Part shown: positions 33,598 to 43,185 of the stretch, piece by piece
Numbering within the stretch: the stretch's first letter is position 1
How the letters are laid out: each line of letters starts with the position of its first letter
Assembly (NCBI GenBank): GCA_047974135.1
Contig: JBKECC010000098.1
Span: 1-54,137 of the forward strand
Direction of reading: 5' to 3'
Source of the DNA: JAIRQK01 sp047974135
GTDB lineage: Bacteria; Campylobacterota; Campylobacteria; Campylobacterales; Campylobacteraceae
Length of the DNA: 54,137 bases
The notes under the pieces: generated by a model
Databases searched by the model: none
What the model was told of the DNA's origin: nothing
Seen by the model: the letters and a program-made list of their open reading frames with translations, nothing else
Program-made: the position numbers and the translations under genes

Positions 33598-36184
33598 AGT
33601 TAAAATTAGCGATATAGCAAAAGAGCTTGGTGTAAAAAGCAAAGACATTGTAGAAAAGGCTGCCGATTTAGGCATAGATACAAAAGCAACATCAAGCGTT
33701 AGTCTAAAAGAAGCAGAGAGAATCGCAAACTACATCATTACAGGAGTAAATGATACTCCAGAACCTCCAAAAAAAGAGCCAAAAAAAGTTGAAAAAGTTG
33801 TTGAGAGTAAAAAAGAAGACTTAAAAGTAGAAAAAGAGACGCCAAAAGAGATAATCAAAGAAGAGAAAAAAGTTGTACAGCCTCCAAAAAAAGAGCAAAT
33901 TAAAAAAGTAGAAGAAAAAGAAGTGACAAAAATCCCAGAAGTTAAAGAATCAATCGCAGAAGTAAGTCTAAAACAAAGAAGAGGACTTGTTTTTGTTAAA
34001 AAGAAAAAAGTTGAACCAGAGATAAAAATTGAAGAGCCAAAAAAAGAGGAGAAGAAACCAACTCCTTCGCTTGAAGCTATGTTTGCAAATATGACTGGTA
34101 GTATGCAAAACCTAAGTGAAACAAAAAAGAAGAAAAAACCAGTTAAAAAACCTTCAACAAACTCAAAAAAAGATGGTGTTGAGAAGATAAATATCCTAGA
34201 AGATAGAGATATGGGTATAAGTAGTTATGATCCAGACGATGAGATGGTAGTTCTTCCAGATTTAACAGTAAGTAAAATCAAAGAAGAAGATGACAATAGA
34301 CAAAATAAAAATAAAAATATAACTCAAGTAAAAAGCGTAAAACAAAATCCATTCTTAGACCAAGGCATTCAACGCAAAAGTGTTAAAAAACGTAAACGTA
34401 GAGTTGAAGAAAAGACAAAAGAAGAGGTAACGGCAGTTAGAATTCCTGAAGATATAAGAGTTTATGAATTTGCTGAAAAATTAAATAAACAACCAAGTGA
34501 AATCATAAAAGTTCTTTTTACTCTTGGTATGATGGTTACAAAAAATGACTTTTTAGATAAAGATGCTATTGAGATTTTAGCTGAAGAGTTTGGCGTTGAA
34601 GTAAACGTTGTAAATGAACAAGAAGAGTTTGACTATGTAAAAGCTTATGAAGAAGAAGATAGTACAAATTTGGTAGAGCGCGCTCCTATCATAACTATCA
34701 TGGGACACGTTGACCATGGTAAAACTTCACTTCTTGATTATATAAGAAGTTCAAAAGTTGCAACTGGTGAAGCTGGTGGAATAACTCAGCACGTTGGTGC
34801 ATATATGATTGAAAAAAATGGCAAAAACATAACTTTCATAGATACTCCAGGTCACGAAGCTTTTTCGCAAATGAGAGCTAGAGGAGCTGAAGTAACCGAT
34901 ATAGTTATCATCGTTGTAGCAGCTGATGATGGAGTAAAACAACAAACAAAAGAGGCTATCTCACACGCACAAGCTGCAAATGTTCCAATAATCATAGCAG
35001 TAAATAAAATAGACAAACCAACAGCAAATCCTGACCAAGTAAAGAGCCAACTTGCTGAGATGAATATCATGCCAATCGATTGGGGCGGAGATTATGAATT
35101 TGTTCATGTTTCAGCAAAAACAGGAGAGGGTATAGAGCAACTTCTTGATACCATTTTAATCCAATCTGAGATTATGGAGCTTAAAGCTGATCCTACTAGA
35201 GATGCAAAAGCTACTGTTATAGAGAGTTCTATGGAAAAAGGAAGAGGTTCTGTTGCAACTGTTATAGTTGAAAATGGAACACTTCATGTTGGAGATACCA
35301 TAGTTGCTGGTATCGCTTACGGAAAAGTAAGAGCACTTTTAAATGCAAGTGGAAAAAATATAACATCTATAAAACCAGGAGAACCTGGAGTTATCGTTGG
35401 ACTTAGTGAAGTTCCAGATGCTGGAGAAACTGTTGTAAAAGTTGCAAATGAAAAATTAGCTCGTGAGTATGCAAATAAAAAAGCAGAATACTTGCGTCAA
35501 AAAGAGTTATCACGTTCAACAAAAGTTACTATTGATGAGCTTGGAGCTATGATAAAAGAGGGTGAGCTTAAATCACTTCCAGTTATCATAAAAGCTGACG
35601 TTCAAGGAAGTTTGGAGGCTATCAAGGGTAGCTTAGAAAAACTAAGAAATGAAGAGACAAAGATAAATGTTATACACAGCGGTGTCGGTGGAATCACTGA
35701 AAGCGATATAACATTAGCGAGCGCAAGCGAACATGCTGTAATTTTAGGCTTTAATGTGCGCCCAACAGGAGCTATAAAAGAGAAAGCAAAAAATGCTCAT
35801 GTAGAGATTAAAACTTACAATATTATATATAACTTGATAGATGATGTAAAAGGCTTATTAACTGGTATGATGGCGCCAATCATACGTGAAGAAAATATGG
35901 GACAAGCTGAAGTTAGAGAAGTGTTTATGGTTCCAAAAATCGGAGCAATCGCTGGATGTTTAGTGACTGATGGAACTATGAATAGAGGTGCTAAGATAAG
36001 AGTAATCAGAGAAGGTATCATCATATTTGAAGGCGAAGTTTCATCTCTTAAACGTTTTAAAGATGATGTTAGAGAAGTTGCAAAAGGTTATGAGTGTGGA
36101 ATCGGTGTTGAGGGTTATAACGATATCAAAGCCGGCGATTACCTAGAGAGCTTTAAACTAGTTGAGGAACAAGCTAGCTTATGA
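33587..36184 (+). CDS. infB: Translation initiation factor IF-2
   Basis: The 865-aa GTPase brings initiator tRNA to the ribosome. A short IF2_N motif is followed by a Lys/Glu/Pro-rich linker (about 55-160), a second IF2_N region, and the G domain: GHVDHGKT at 373-380, DTPGHEAF, NKID. Domains II-IV follow. Its stop overlaps the rbfA start (ATGA). It contains no copy of the palindrome despite its length. Confidence 0.97.
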   Translation: MVDKVKISDIAKELGVKSKDIVEKAADLGIDTKATSSVSLKEAERIANYIITGVNDTPEPPKKEPKKVEKVVESKKEDLKVEKETPKEIIKEEKKVVQPPKKEQIKKVEEKEVTKIPEVKESIAEVSLKQRRGLVFVKKKKVEPEIKIEEPKKEEKKPTPSLEAMFANMTGSMQNLSETKKKKKPVKKPSTNSKKDGVEKINILEDRDMGISSYDPDDEMVVLPDLTVSKIKEEDDNRQNKNKNITQVKSVKQNPFLDQGIQRKSVKKRKRRVEEKTKEEVTAVRIPEDIRVYEFAEKLNKQPSEIIKVLFTLGMMVTKNDFLDKDAIEILAEEFGVEVNVVNEQEEFDYVKAYEEEDSTNLVERAPIITIMGHVDHGKTSLLDYIRSSKVATGEAGGITQHVGAYMIEKNGKNITFIDTPGHEAFSQMRARGAEVTDIVIIVVAADDGVKQQTKEAISHAQAANVPIIIAVNKIDKPTANPDQVKSQLAEMNIMPIDWGGDYEFVHVSAKTGEGIEQLLDTILIQSEIMELKADPTRDAKATVIESSMEKGRGSVATVIVENGTLHVGDTIVAGIAYGKVRALLNASGKNITSIKPGEPGVIVGLSEVPDAGETVVKVANEKLAREYANKKAEYLRQKELSRSTKVTIDELGAMIKEGELKSLPVIIKADVQGSLEAIKGSLEKLRNEETKINVIHSGVGGITESDITLASASEHAVILGFNVRPTGAIKEKAKNAHVEIKTYNIIYNLIDDVKGLLTGMMAPIIREENMGQAEVREVFMVPKIGAIAGCLVTDGTMNRGAKIRVIREGIIIFEGEVSSLKRFKDDVREVAKGYECGIGVEGYNDIKAGDYLESFKLVEEQASL

Positions 36185-36549
36185 CACCAAGTGAGATAAA
36201 GAAAAAAAGAACAGAGAGTATTTTAAAAGAGCTTATACCTCAGGCATTTTCAACTCTAGAAGATGAACTGCTTCGTGGGCTTTGTGTAACCGAAGTACAG
36301 TGTCACAAAGGCAGATATGATGCTGATGTATTTTTAGATAAGATGATGCTAACAAAAGAAGAGATGAGTTTAGTGCTTTCAAGATTAAATAAAGTTAGAA
36401 ATTATATACAAAGCTATTGTTCAGAGAGTGAAGGATGGTTTAAATCACCAAAATTTACATTTCGTTTCGATGACTTACTTGAAGAGCAAAACCATATAGA
36501 TGAACTTTTTAAAATCGTAGAAAAAGAGTTAAAGAAGAAAAATGACTGA
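36181..36549 (+). CDS. rbfA: Ribosome-binding factor A
   Basis: RbfA assists maturation of the 30S subunit. The 122-aa KH-type protein follows infB with a four-base overlap; it starts with basic MTPSEIKKKRTES and ends with FRFDDLLEEQNHIDELF, typical of RbfA. It overlaps rimP by 8 bp, giving the conserved infB-rbfA-rimP order. Confidence 0.92.
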   Translation: MTPSEIKKKRTESILKELIPQAFSTLEDELLRGLCVTEVQCHKGRYDADVFLDKMMLTKEEMSLVLSRLNKVRNYIQSYCSESEGWFKSPKFTFRFDDLLEEQNHIDELFKIVEKELKKKND

Positions 36550-36961
36550 AAATATTGAAAAAATTATAAATAGCTGTGGAGCTGAGCTTTATGATAGTGA
36601 AACAGTTACGGAAAATGAAAAAAAAATATTTAGAATATATATTACATATAAAGATGGTGTAACACTTGATAAATGCGAAGAAATTAGCAGAATTCTCTCT
36701 CCGATTTTTGATTTAACACCACCAGTTAGTGGCGAGTATTTTTTTGAAGTTAGCTCTCCTGGCATTGAGAGAAACTTAAAAACACCAAAGCATTTTATAG
36801 CTTCAATCGGTGAACTTGCAAAGATAACTCTAATAAATAAAGACAAACTTCAAGGAAAAATCATAAATGCAGATGAGAATGCGCTTGAGATTGAAGATAA
36901 CGGCACTCACAAAGTCCCTTACAGCGATATACTAAAAGCAAGAACATACTTTGAATGGTAA
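36542..36961 (+). CDS. rimP: Ribosome maturation factor RimP
   Basis: The 139-aa protein has the RimP N-terminal domain (GVTLDKCEEISRILSPIFD, YFFEVSSPGIERNLKTPKHF) and a small SH3-like C-terminal domain. It acts in 30S assembly. It overlaps both neighbours (rbfA by 8, ribD by 7 bp), so it is translated within one operon. Confidence 0.94.
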   Translation: MTENIEKIINSCGAELYDSETVTENEKKIFRIYITYKDGVTLDKCEEISRILSPIFDLTPPVSGEYFFEVSSPGIERNLKTPKHFIASIGELAKITLINKDKLQGKIINADENALEIEDNGTHKVPYSDILKARTYFEW

Positions 36962-37962
36962 TAAACGACGAGTTTTATCTTAAATTAGCTATCAATGAAG
37001 CTTGGAAATATCAAGGTTTAACTTATCCAAATCCAGCAGTTGGATGTGCTATAGTCTCAAAAAATGGTGAACTTTTAAGTGTAGAAGCTCACCAAAAAGC
37101 TGGCTTTGCTCATGCCGAATTAAACGCTGTAAAGTCTGCACTTGCAAAATTAAACAGTACTCTTAACTTTCCAAATGATGCAAATGAACTGTATGCATTT
37201 ATCTTAAAAAATCATAACAATTTACTAGAAAATTCAACCTTTTATGTAACATTAGAGCCTTGTTCTCATCAAGGCAAAACGCCATCTTGTGCAAGACTTT
37301 TAGCCTCTTTACATGTAGGAAAAGTTGTTATTGGATGTTTGGATGAAAATAGCTGCGCAAGCGGTGGAGTAGAGATTTTAAAAAGTGCAAACATTGAAGT
37401 AAAAACAGGTGTTTTAAAAGATGAATGTAAAAATCTTTTAGAGCCATTTTTGCTTTGGCAAAAAGGGCAATTTTCATTTTTAAAAATAGCACAAAGACTT
37501 GATGGAAGTTATGACAATGGGGAAATAACCTCACAAAATACAAGAACTTTTATGCACGATTTAAGAGATAAATGTGACTTAATAGCCATTGGTGGTGAAA
37601 CTGTAAGAGCCGATAAACCAACACTTGATGCAAGGCTTGTAAATGGAAAAGCACCAGACATACTAATCTTTACATGTAAAGATAATTTTGATATAAAAAT
37701 ACCGCTTTTTAGTGTAAAAAACAGAAAAGTTTTAACATCAAATAATCTAAATTTTCCAAATGAGTATAAAAACATAATGGTTGAAGGTGGAGCAAACCTT
37801 TTAAACTCAATAAAAGATAAGGTTGATTGGTTTTTGATATTTCATAATTCTAGCTTTTCAAGTAAAGGAAGCAAATTTTTACAAACAGAGTTAAATTTAG
37901 AACTTTTATATCTTGGGCGTATCGAAAATGAGTATTTTGGTTGGTACAAAAAAGTGACTTAA
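36955..37962 (+). CDS. ribD: Bifunctional riboflavin deaminase/reductase RibD
   Basis: RibD performs the second and third steps of riboflavin synthesis. The deaminase zinc ligands are H53 (HAEL), C103 and C112 (EPCSHQGKTPSC). The C-terminal reductase domain (from about 165) is somewhat short, total 335 aa. Two palindromes lie inside: 37308-37319 (LHVG) and 37669-37680 (FTCK). It begins inside rimP. Confidence 0.93.
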   Translation: MVINDEFYLKLAINEAWKYQGLTYPNPAVGCAIVSKNGELLSVEAHQKAGFAHAELNAVKSALAKLNSTLNFPNDANELYAFILKNHNNLLENSTFYVTLEPCSHQGKTPSCARLLASLHVGKVVIGCLDENSCASGGVEILKSANIEVKTGVLKDECKNLLEPFLLWQKGQFSFLKIAQRLDGSYDNGEITSQNTRTFMHDLRDKCDLIAIGGETVRADKPTLDARLVNGKAPDILIFTCKDNFDIKIPLFSVKNRKVLTSNNLNFPNEYKNIMVEGGANLLNSIKDKVDWFLIFHNSSFSSKGSKFLQTELNLELLYLGRIENEYFGWYKKVT

Positions 37963-38071
37963 GAAAATAAAAGTTAACTTTTAAATGTATACGCTAATAT
38001 AGTTGTTTAAGCTTAGTTTTGGTATCCTTGATGTTGCACTTGATAATGTAAATCTCAAAAGGACAGTGTGT

Positions 38072-38410
38072 ATGAGAAGTTTTTCTAAAAGATGTTTATT
38101 TGTTTTTTTCGCTTTAATCATACCAGCTTTTTTGTTCTCGCAAGAAGCAATCAATGGAGAAGATATTTATAAAAAAAGATGTTTGGGCTGTCATGGGCCA
38201 AATGGTCAAACGCCTGCATTTGGTATAAGCAGATTGTTAGTTGATTTAGATTCAAAAGAGATGGCTGATAAGTTAAAATCATACACTGCAACCTCTGTTG
38301 TTAGTGGTGGTGGGGTTACTGCGGTTATGGGTAAGCAAACTGCAAGACTAACAAAACCTGAATATGATGCTGTTTTAAAATACATATCTGAAAATTTTGC
38401 CAAAAAATAG
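38072..38410 (+). CDS. Periplasmic monohaem cytochrome c
   Basis: The ATG at 38072 has AAAAGGA eight bases upstream and gives a signal peptide (MRSFSKRCLFVFFALIIPAFLFS) followed by one haem motif CLGCH at 37-41. A methionine in AVMGKQ may be the sixth ligand. At 112 aa it resembles small class I cytochromes (c-553 type) that shuttle electrons in respiration. An upstream in-frame start at 38003 is unlikely. The partner is unknown. Confidence 0.88.
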   Translation: MRSFSKRCLFVFFALIIPAFLFSQEAINGEDIYKKRCLGCHGPNGQTPAFGISRLLVDLDSKEMADKLKSYTATSVVSGGGVTAVMGKQTARLTKPEYDAVLKYISENFAKK

Positions 38411-38499
38411 TATAACAAAATAGTCTAAGCACGAACTCTTACTCTTTTTAAGAGACTTCTTGATAAAATCCTCTTTTATTTTAAAGATAGGATTTTTTC

Positions 38500-39216
38500 T
38501 TGCAAACAGACAAACAACAAAAAATAGTACAAATGTTCGATGAAATCGCACCAACTTACGATAAGGCAAATAGAATTTTAAGCATGGGTATAGACATCTC
38601 ATGGAGAAAAAAAGCTTGCAGTACAACTTATGAAAAATACGCTAAAAAAGAGATAAACCTCATAGTAGATGTTGCTTGTGGAACTGGCGACATGATGGGC
38701 TTTTGGAAAAAAATAGCACAAGAGAAAAACATAAAAGTAAACAGACTTGTAGGTGTTGATCCATCTTCTGGCATGGTTGATGTAGCAAAGAAAAAATTCC
38801 CAGATTTTAACTTCATCATCTCATCCGCGACAAATATCCCTTTGGCTTATGAGAGTGCTGACATTTTAAGTATTAGCTATGGAATTAGAAACGTAGTTGA
38901 AAGACAAAAAGCATTTAATGAATTTGCAAGAGTGGTCAAAAAAGGTGGTTACGTTGTCATTTTAGAATTTACAAAAGATGATAAAAAAGGCATTTTGCAC
39001 TCTATCAAAAGATTTTATCTAAACAAAGTTTTACCAAGCATTGGTGGACTTATATCAAAAAATTATGCAGCTTACAAATATTTGCCAGACTCAATCGAAG
39101 GTTTTTTAACCTCTGGGATGCTCCAAGACGAATTAAAAGAAGCAGGATTTGAGACCGAGTTTGCTAAAAGTTTTTCTATGGATATCTCTACTCTTGTTAT
39201 AGCAAGAAAATGCTAA
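38500..39216 (+). CDS. ubiE: Demethylmenaquinone/ubiquinone methyltransferase
   Basis: This SAM-dependent enzyme methylates demethylmenaquinone in the last step of menaquinone synthesis. The family signature is clear: FDEIAPTYDKANRILSMGID, the SAM loop DVACGTGDM, ISYGIRNV and LEFTK. Length is 238 aa. It starts with TTG at 38500 after AGGAT. It overlaps xseA by 7 bp. It fits with the futalosine-type deaminase gene nearby. Confidence 0.94.
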   Translation: MQTDKQQKIVQMFDEIAPTYDKANRILSMGIDISWRKKACSTTYEKYAKKEINLIVDVACGTGDMMGFWKKIAQEKNIKVNRLVGVDPSSGMVDVAKKKFPDFNFIISSATNIPLAYESADILSISYGIRNVVERQKAFNEFARVVKKGGYVVILEFTKDDKKGILHSIKRFYLNKVLPSIGGLISKNYAAYKYLPDSIEGFLTSGMLQDELKEAGFETEFAKSFSMDISTLVIARKC

Positions 39217-40460
39217 GTAACCCAAGCGTTTCAGACTTAAACAGACAAATTGCAGCACTTTTAGAGAGCACCTTTTTACATGTAAAGGTTGAAGGCGAAG
39301 TTTCACGCCCAACATATCACAGTTCTGGACATTTGTACTTTACACTAAAAGATGAAACTTCTGCTATTTCTTGTGTTATGTTCAAAGGAAATGCAGCTAA
39401 GTTAAAATTTCAAATAGAAGATGGCATGAAGCTCGTCATTGATGGAAGTATCAGTGTTTATGTACCAAGAGGAAGTTATCAGATAAACTGCATCCACGCA
39501 GAACCAAGCGGAGCAGGAGCTTTAGCAGTTGCTTATGAGCAGTTAAAAGAGAAGCTCAAAAACAAGGGCTATTTTGAAAATAAAAAGCCACTCCCAAAAT
39601 TTCCAACCCATATAACCATTGTAACCTCCAAAACGGGTGCTGCTCTGCAAGATATGCTAAATGTTGCAAATAAAAGATTTCCACTTACAAAATTAACCCT
39701 AGTTCCTGCAACCGTTCAAGGAGATAGCGCAAAGTTTGAAATAAGCGAAGCTATAAAAAAAGCAGATGCACTAAACAGCGATATCATGATAATAGGACGA
39801 GGTGGCGGAAGTATCGAAGATTTGTGGGCGTTTAATGAAGAGATGGTTGCAGATGCCGTGTTTAATGCAAAAACACCTATCATTTCAGCAGTTGGGCATG
39901 AGATAGATTTTGTGATAAGTGATTTTGTTGCAGATTTGCGTGCTCCAACTCCCTCCGCTGCTATGGAGCTTGCACTTCCTGATCAAAATGAGTTAAAGCA
40001 AACTATCGATTTTAGGATGATGCAACTAATAAATACAATGCAAAAAATCATTTCAAAAAAAGAGGAGTATTTAGCTCACTTAAAAGAGATATATAACAAA
40101 AATTCTTATGATGCGAAGATTGAATTAGGAGGCGTGAAGCTTGCAAATTTACAAACTATGTTTAACGCAAAACTTCAATCACTTTTAGAGTTAAAAACCG
40201 GACTTATAAAAGATAACTTATCTTCTTTACATGTAAAATTTTCATATATTTTAAATCAAAAAGAGAGTTTGTATAAAAGTTTGAGCGGCATTTACTACTT
40301 AAAAGAGTCATCAAAAGAGAGTAAAGATGGATTTGCTCAAATTGTTAAAGATGGCAAAAAAGTTGCACTGGAGAGTTTACATGTAAACGATGAGTTTGAA
40401 CTCCAAAACCCACAGATAAAACTACGTGTTAAGGCTTTGGAGAAAGAAACTATCAAATAA
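39210..40460 (+). CDS. xseA: Exodeoxyribonuclease VII large subunit
   Basis: XseA with XseB degrades single-stranded DNA. An OB-fold N-terminus (VEGEVSRPTYHSSGHLYFTLKD in part), the catalytic core with GRGGGSIEDLWAFNEE, and a C-terminal coiled coil are visible; length is 416 aa. Three palindromes lie in it (39275, 40226, 40376) encoding LHVK, LHVK and LHVN, the most of any gene here. xseB is not adjacent. Confidence 0.93.
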   Translation: MLSNPSVSDLNRQIAALLESTFLHVKVEGEVSRPTYHSSGHLYFTLKDETSAISCVMFKGNAAKLKFQIEDGMKLVIDGSISVYVPRGSYQINCIHAEPSGAGALAVAYEQLKEKLKNKGYFENKKPLPKFPTHITIVTSKTGAALQDMLNVANKRFPLTKLTLVPATVQGDSAKFEISEAIKKADALNSDIMIIGRGGGSIEDLWAFNEEMVADAVFNAKTPIISAVGHEIDFVISDFVADLRAPTPSAAMELALPDQNELKQTIDFRMMQLINTMQKIISKKEEYLAHLKEIYNKNSYDAKIELGGVKLANLQTMFNAKLQSLLELKTGLIKDNLSSLHVKFSYILNQKESLYKSLSGIYYLKESSKESKDGFAQIVKDGKKVALESLHVNDEFELQNPQIKLRVKALEKETIK

Positions 40461-40477
40461 TCTTTGTGCGAATTTCT

Positions 40478-40489
40478 TTACATGTAAAC
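40478..40489. repeat. TTTACATGTAAA palindrome between convergent xseA and sppA
   Basis: An exact copy sits in the 31-bp gap between two convergent genes, where it could act on transcript ends. It is followed by CTTTTAAAAG, another small palindrome. Confidence 0.75.
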
Positions 40490-40491
40490 TT

Positions 40492-41349
40492 TTAAAAGAA
40501 CTTAACTCCATAAAGTAAGGTGCCAATTTGCGAAGTTACTTCAAGTCCAAGTTTTTTTACAAAAACATCAGCCAAATCAGGTTCAGCCCAGATAGGTTCT
40601 GTTATATTTGATGATGTTATCAAAATTTTTGTTGCATCGCTTAAAACTCCAACGCTATCAACAAGTCCAATGTCTTTTGCTTTTTCACCTATGAAAACTC
40701 TTGCATTTGCAAACGCATCTTTATCTTCCACGTCTAGCCCACGGGCAATTGCCACATCGTTTACAAATAAATCATATATATCATTTACAACAATTTCTAA
40801 ACTTTCACGCTCTTTTGGTGTCCACTCTCTCATAAACGTGCCAGCTTGCTTGTACTCTCCAGCACTTACAACTTGCTCTGATATGCCTATCTTTTTTGCT
40901 AACTCTTCAACATTTGGAACTTGAGCTATTACGCCAATGGAGCCTATCATCGAAGCAGGGTTTGCAACTATGTAGTTTGAAAAAGCTGAAGCGTAATAAC
41001 TTCCACTTGCCATACTTCCAGCAGCATATGCAACAACTTGTTTCTCTTTTGCCAAGCTTCTTATGGCGTATGAGATTTCAACTGATGGTGAAACGCTTCC
41101 GCCTGGCGAGTCAACATAAAGCAAAATACCTTTTATAGATTCACTTTTTGATGCTTTTTGTATCTGTTTTAACACTGAACTTGAATCGGTTATAACTCCT
41201 TTTAAATCAATCCTCATCAAGTTTGGCTCTTTCTGTGGCGTAAAGCTTGGTGCAAAAATCACTACCAAAATTAGTAAAAGCAGTAATGCTTTAAAATGTT
41301 TTCCTATAAAGGTTAAAAATCCTACAAATCCATTCCAAATACTTCTCAT
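40492..41349 (-). CDS. sppA: Signal peptide peptidase SppA (protease IV family, short form)
   Basis: A membrane-anchored serine protease that clears leftover signal peptides. One span (about 20-34) precedes the ClpP-like domain. The catalytic dyad is S115 (GSMASGSYYA) and K167 (GEYKQAGTF), 52 residues apart as in short SppA. Length is 285 aa. Its ATG overlaps the stop of the amidohydrolase gene by four bases. Confidence 0.92.
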   Translation of the reverse strand: MRSIWNGFVGFLTFIGKHFKALLLLLILVVIFAPSFTPQKEPNLMRIDLKGVITDSSSVLKQIQKASKSESIKGILLYVDSPGGSVSPSVEISYAIRSLAKEKQVVAYAAGSMASGSYYASAFSNYIVANPASMIGSIGVIAQVPNVEELAKKIGISEQVVSAGEYKQAGTFMREWTPKERESLEIVVNDIYDLFVNDVAIARGLDVEDKDAFANARVFIGEKAKDIGLVDSVGVLSDATKILITSSNITEPIWAEPDLADVFVKKLGLEVTSQIGTLLYGVKFF

Positions 41350-42578
41350 ATTATCTCTTTTCCGTTTATATATATTTTATCCATTTTTGTTGCTTGCAAA
41401 ATCACTTGAAGAGGAAGTTGCGATAACTCTTTTGGTGACTCTTTTAAACAAAATGCGATGATATCAGAGCTAAACTCTTTTTGCAAACTTCCACTTTTTA
41501 AGTTTAACGCAGTTGCCCCGCCATTTGTTGAAGCAGCTATAAGTTCTTTAGCTAACTCATTTAAATCACTGTTTACATGTAAATAAAGCGCATTTCTCAT
41601 CTCATCCCAAAGACTAATGCTTATATTTGAACTAAGCCCATCTGTTCCAAGTGAAAGCGGTATATTACTACTTTTTATCTTTTTTAAACTCAAAGCTCCA
41701 CATCCAAGAAGCCTATTTGAAGTTGGGCAATGCGTTACTGAGGTATTTAGATGTTTTATAAAACTAAGCTCATCTTCATTCGCGTGAACACAATGCGTTA
41801 GAAGTGATTTTACATCTTTGAACATTTCTAAAAATTCTAAACCATTTCTGTACATTGGTTTTATGTTTGGATTAAAAGCATTAAAAAACGTTTTAAATCC
41901 ACCAATTCCACTATCAAGCCAGTGACGTTCTGCTAAAGATTCCATAAAGTGAGCAGAGACAAGTAAACTCTCCTCTTTTGCTAAATCTATCACTTTTTTT
42001 GCTAGCACAGGATGTGTTGAGTATGGAGAATGAACAGAAAGTGCTGGTAAAAATCTCTCATCACTGTTTTGCAAAGCTTCATGCACTCTTGCTAAAAAAT
42101 CACTATGAAGTGCATCAAGTGCGTCAGGAACTGAACCAATCGCTTCAACAAAATAGACGATTTTTTGTTTTGCACTTTTACAAACAAAAATTTCAACTCC
42201 AAAACTACTTATATTTCCAAGAGTAGTTACGCCACTTTTTAAATTATCATCCAAAAGCTTTGCAACCAACTCCGCATCAAATCCGCTACTTAGTTCATCC
42301 CTGTGTTTTATAACTGAGCCAAGCCAAGGTATAAAACTGCCATAAGTTAGAGTTGCTATATTGTTTGAAAATTCTAAGTGAGTATGAGGATTTATGAGTC
42401 CTGGCATAACAACAGAGTTTTTAGGAAGCATGGTAACTTTTGCATCTTTGTACTTTTGCAAAATTTCCGAACTTTTTCCAATCTCAACAATTTTTTCATT
42501 AAAAACAATAGCACCATCATCTAAAACATCAAAATTTTCGTTACATGTAAGTATAAAATCAGCGCATAAAACAGTCAT
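41346..42578 (-). CDS. Aminofutalosine deaminase family amidohydrolase
   Basis: The metal-dependent amidohydrolase signature is H65-T-H67 (GLINPHTHLEF), followed by HSPYSTHP, THCVHANED and the aspartate of GTDGLSSN. In Campylobacterota this family includes the 6-aminodeoxyfutalosine deaminase (MqnX) of menaquinone synthesis; the C. jejuni neighbour of sppA and aroQ belongs to it. Substrate identity is inferred. Palindromes at 41572 and 42540 encode LHVN and LTCN. Confidence 0.83.
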   Translation of the reverse strand: MTVLCADFILTCNENFDVLDDGAIVFNEKIVEIGKSSEILQKYKDAKVTMLPKNSVVMPGLINPHTHLEFSNNIATLTYGSFIPWLGSVIKHRDELSSGFDAELVAKLLDDNLKSGVTTLGNISSFGVEIFVCKSAKQKIVYFVEAIGSVPDALDALHSDFLARVHEALQNSDERFLPALSVHSPYSTHPVLAKKVIDLAKEESLLVSAHFMESLAERHWLDSGIGGFKTFFNAFNPNIKPMYRNGLEFLEMFKDVKSLLTHCVHANEDELSFIKHLNTSVTHCPTSNRLLGCGALSLKKIKSSNIPLSLGTDGLSSNISISLWDEMRNALYLHVNSDLNELAKELIAASTNGGATALNLKSGSLQKEFSSDIIAFCLKESPKELSQLPLQVILQATKMDKIYINGKEII

Positions 42579-42649
42579 TATTTATCATTTCCAATCATTT
42601 AAAAAGTAAAAGGTATTGTATCGTAAATTTAAATTATGCTCATCTGTGA

Positions 42650-42655
42650 TACAAT
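42650..42655 (+). promoter_or_regulatory. Probable -10 element for the aroQ operon
   Basis: GATACAAT, one base from TATAAT, lies 34 bp before the aroQ ATG, which has AAGAGGAAA as ribosome site. Confidence 0.4.
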
Positions 42656-42689
42656 CAAAACTTTAAAATTTACCAAGAGGAAATAAATC

Positions 42690-43172
42690 ATGAAAATTGT
42701 CGTAATTCAAGGACCAAACTTAAACACATTAGGACACCGCGAGCCGCAAATATACGGAGCTATGAAGCTTGAAGATATTCATACGCAAATGCAAAATGTT
42801 GCAAAACAAAACAACGTTGATATAGAGTTTTTTCAAACAAATTTTGAGGGCGAAATAATCGATAAAATCCAAGAGTGTTTAGGCGAAGCTGATGGTATCA
42901 TCATCAATCCAGGTGCTTATTCACATACTTCAATCGCTATAAGAGATGCGATAAGCTCAGTAAACATTCCAGTTATTGAAGTTCATATAAGCAACATTTA
43001 TCGTCGTGAAGAATTTCGTCAAAAAAGCGTAACAGCAGCAGTTTGCGCTGGGCTAATTTCAGGCTTTGGACCTTTTGGTTACCACTTGGCTCTTGTTGCT
43101 ATGATGCAGATGATAACAGAGATGCAAATGATGAGCAAAGCAAGAGAAGCAGCGGCAACAACACAAAAATAA
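42690..43172 (+). CDS. aroQ: 3-dehydroquinate dehydratase, type II
   Basis: AroQ dehydrates 3-dehydroquinate in the shikimate pathway feeding pheA and tyrA. The N-terminal IQGPNLNTLGHREPQIYG, central NPGAYSHTSIAIRDA and VEVHISNIYRREEFR-like motif with H and R residues are conserved. Length is 160 aa. It heads the aroQ-peptidase-folK operon. Confidence 0.96.
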   Translation: MKIVVIQGPNLNTLGHREPQIYGAMKLEDIHTQMQNVAKQNNVDIEFFQTNFEGEIIDKIQECLGEADGIIINPGAYSHTSIAIRDAISSVNIPVIEVHISNIYRREEFRQKSVTAAVCAGLISGFGPFGYHLALVAMMQMITEMQMMSKAREAAATTQK

Positions 43173-43185
43173 GCAATCACAAAAC

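Noticed and set aside
38003..38071. A longer start for the cytochrome c
   Set aside because: The internal ATG 38072 has AAAAGGA at eight bases and gives a clean signal peptide; the longer form would bury it.
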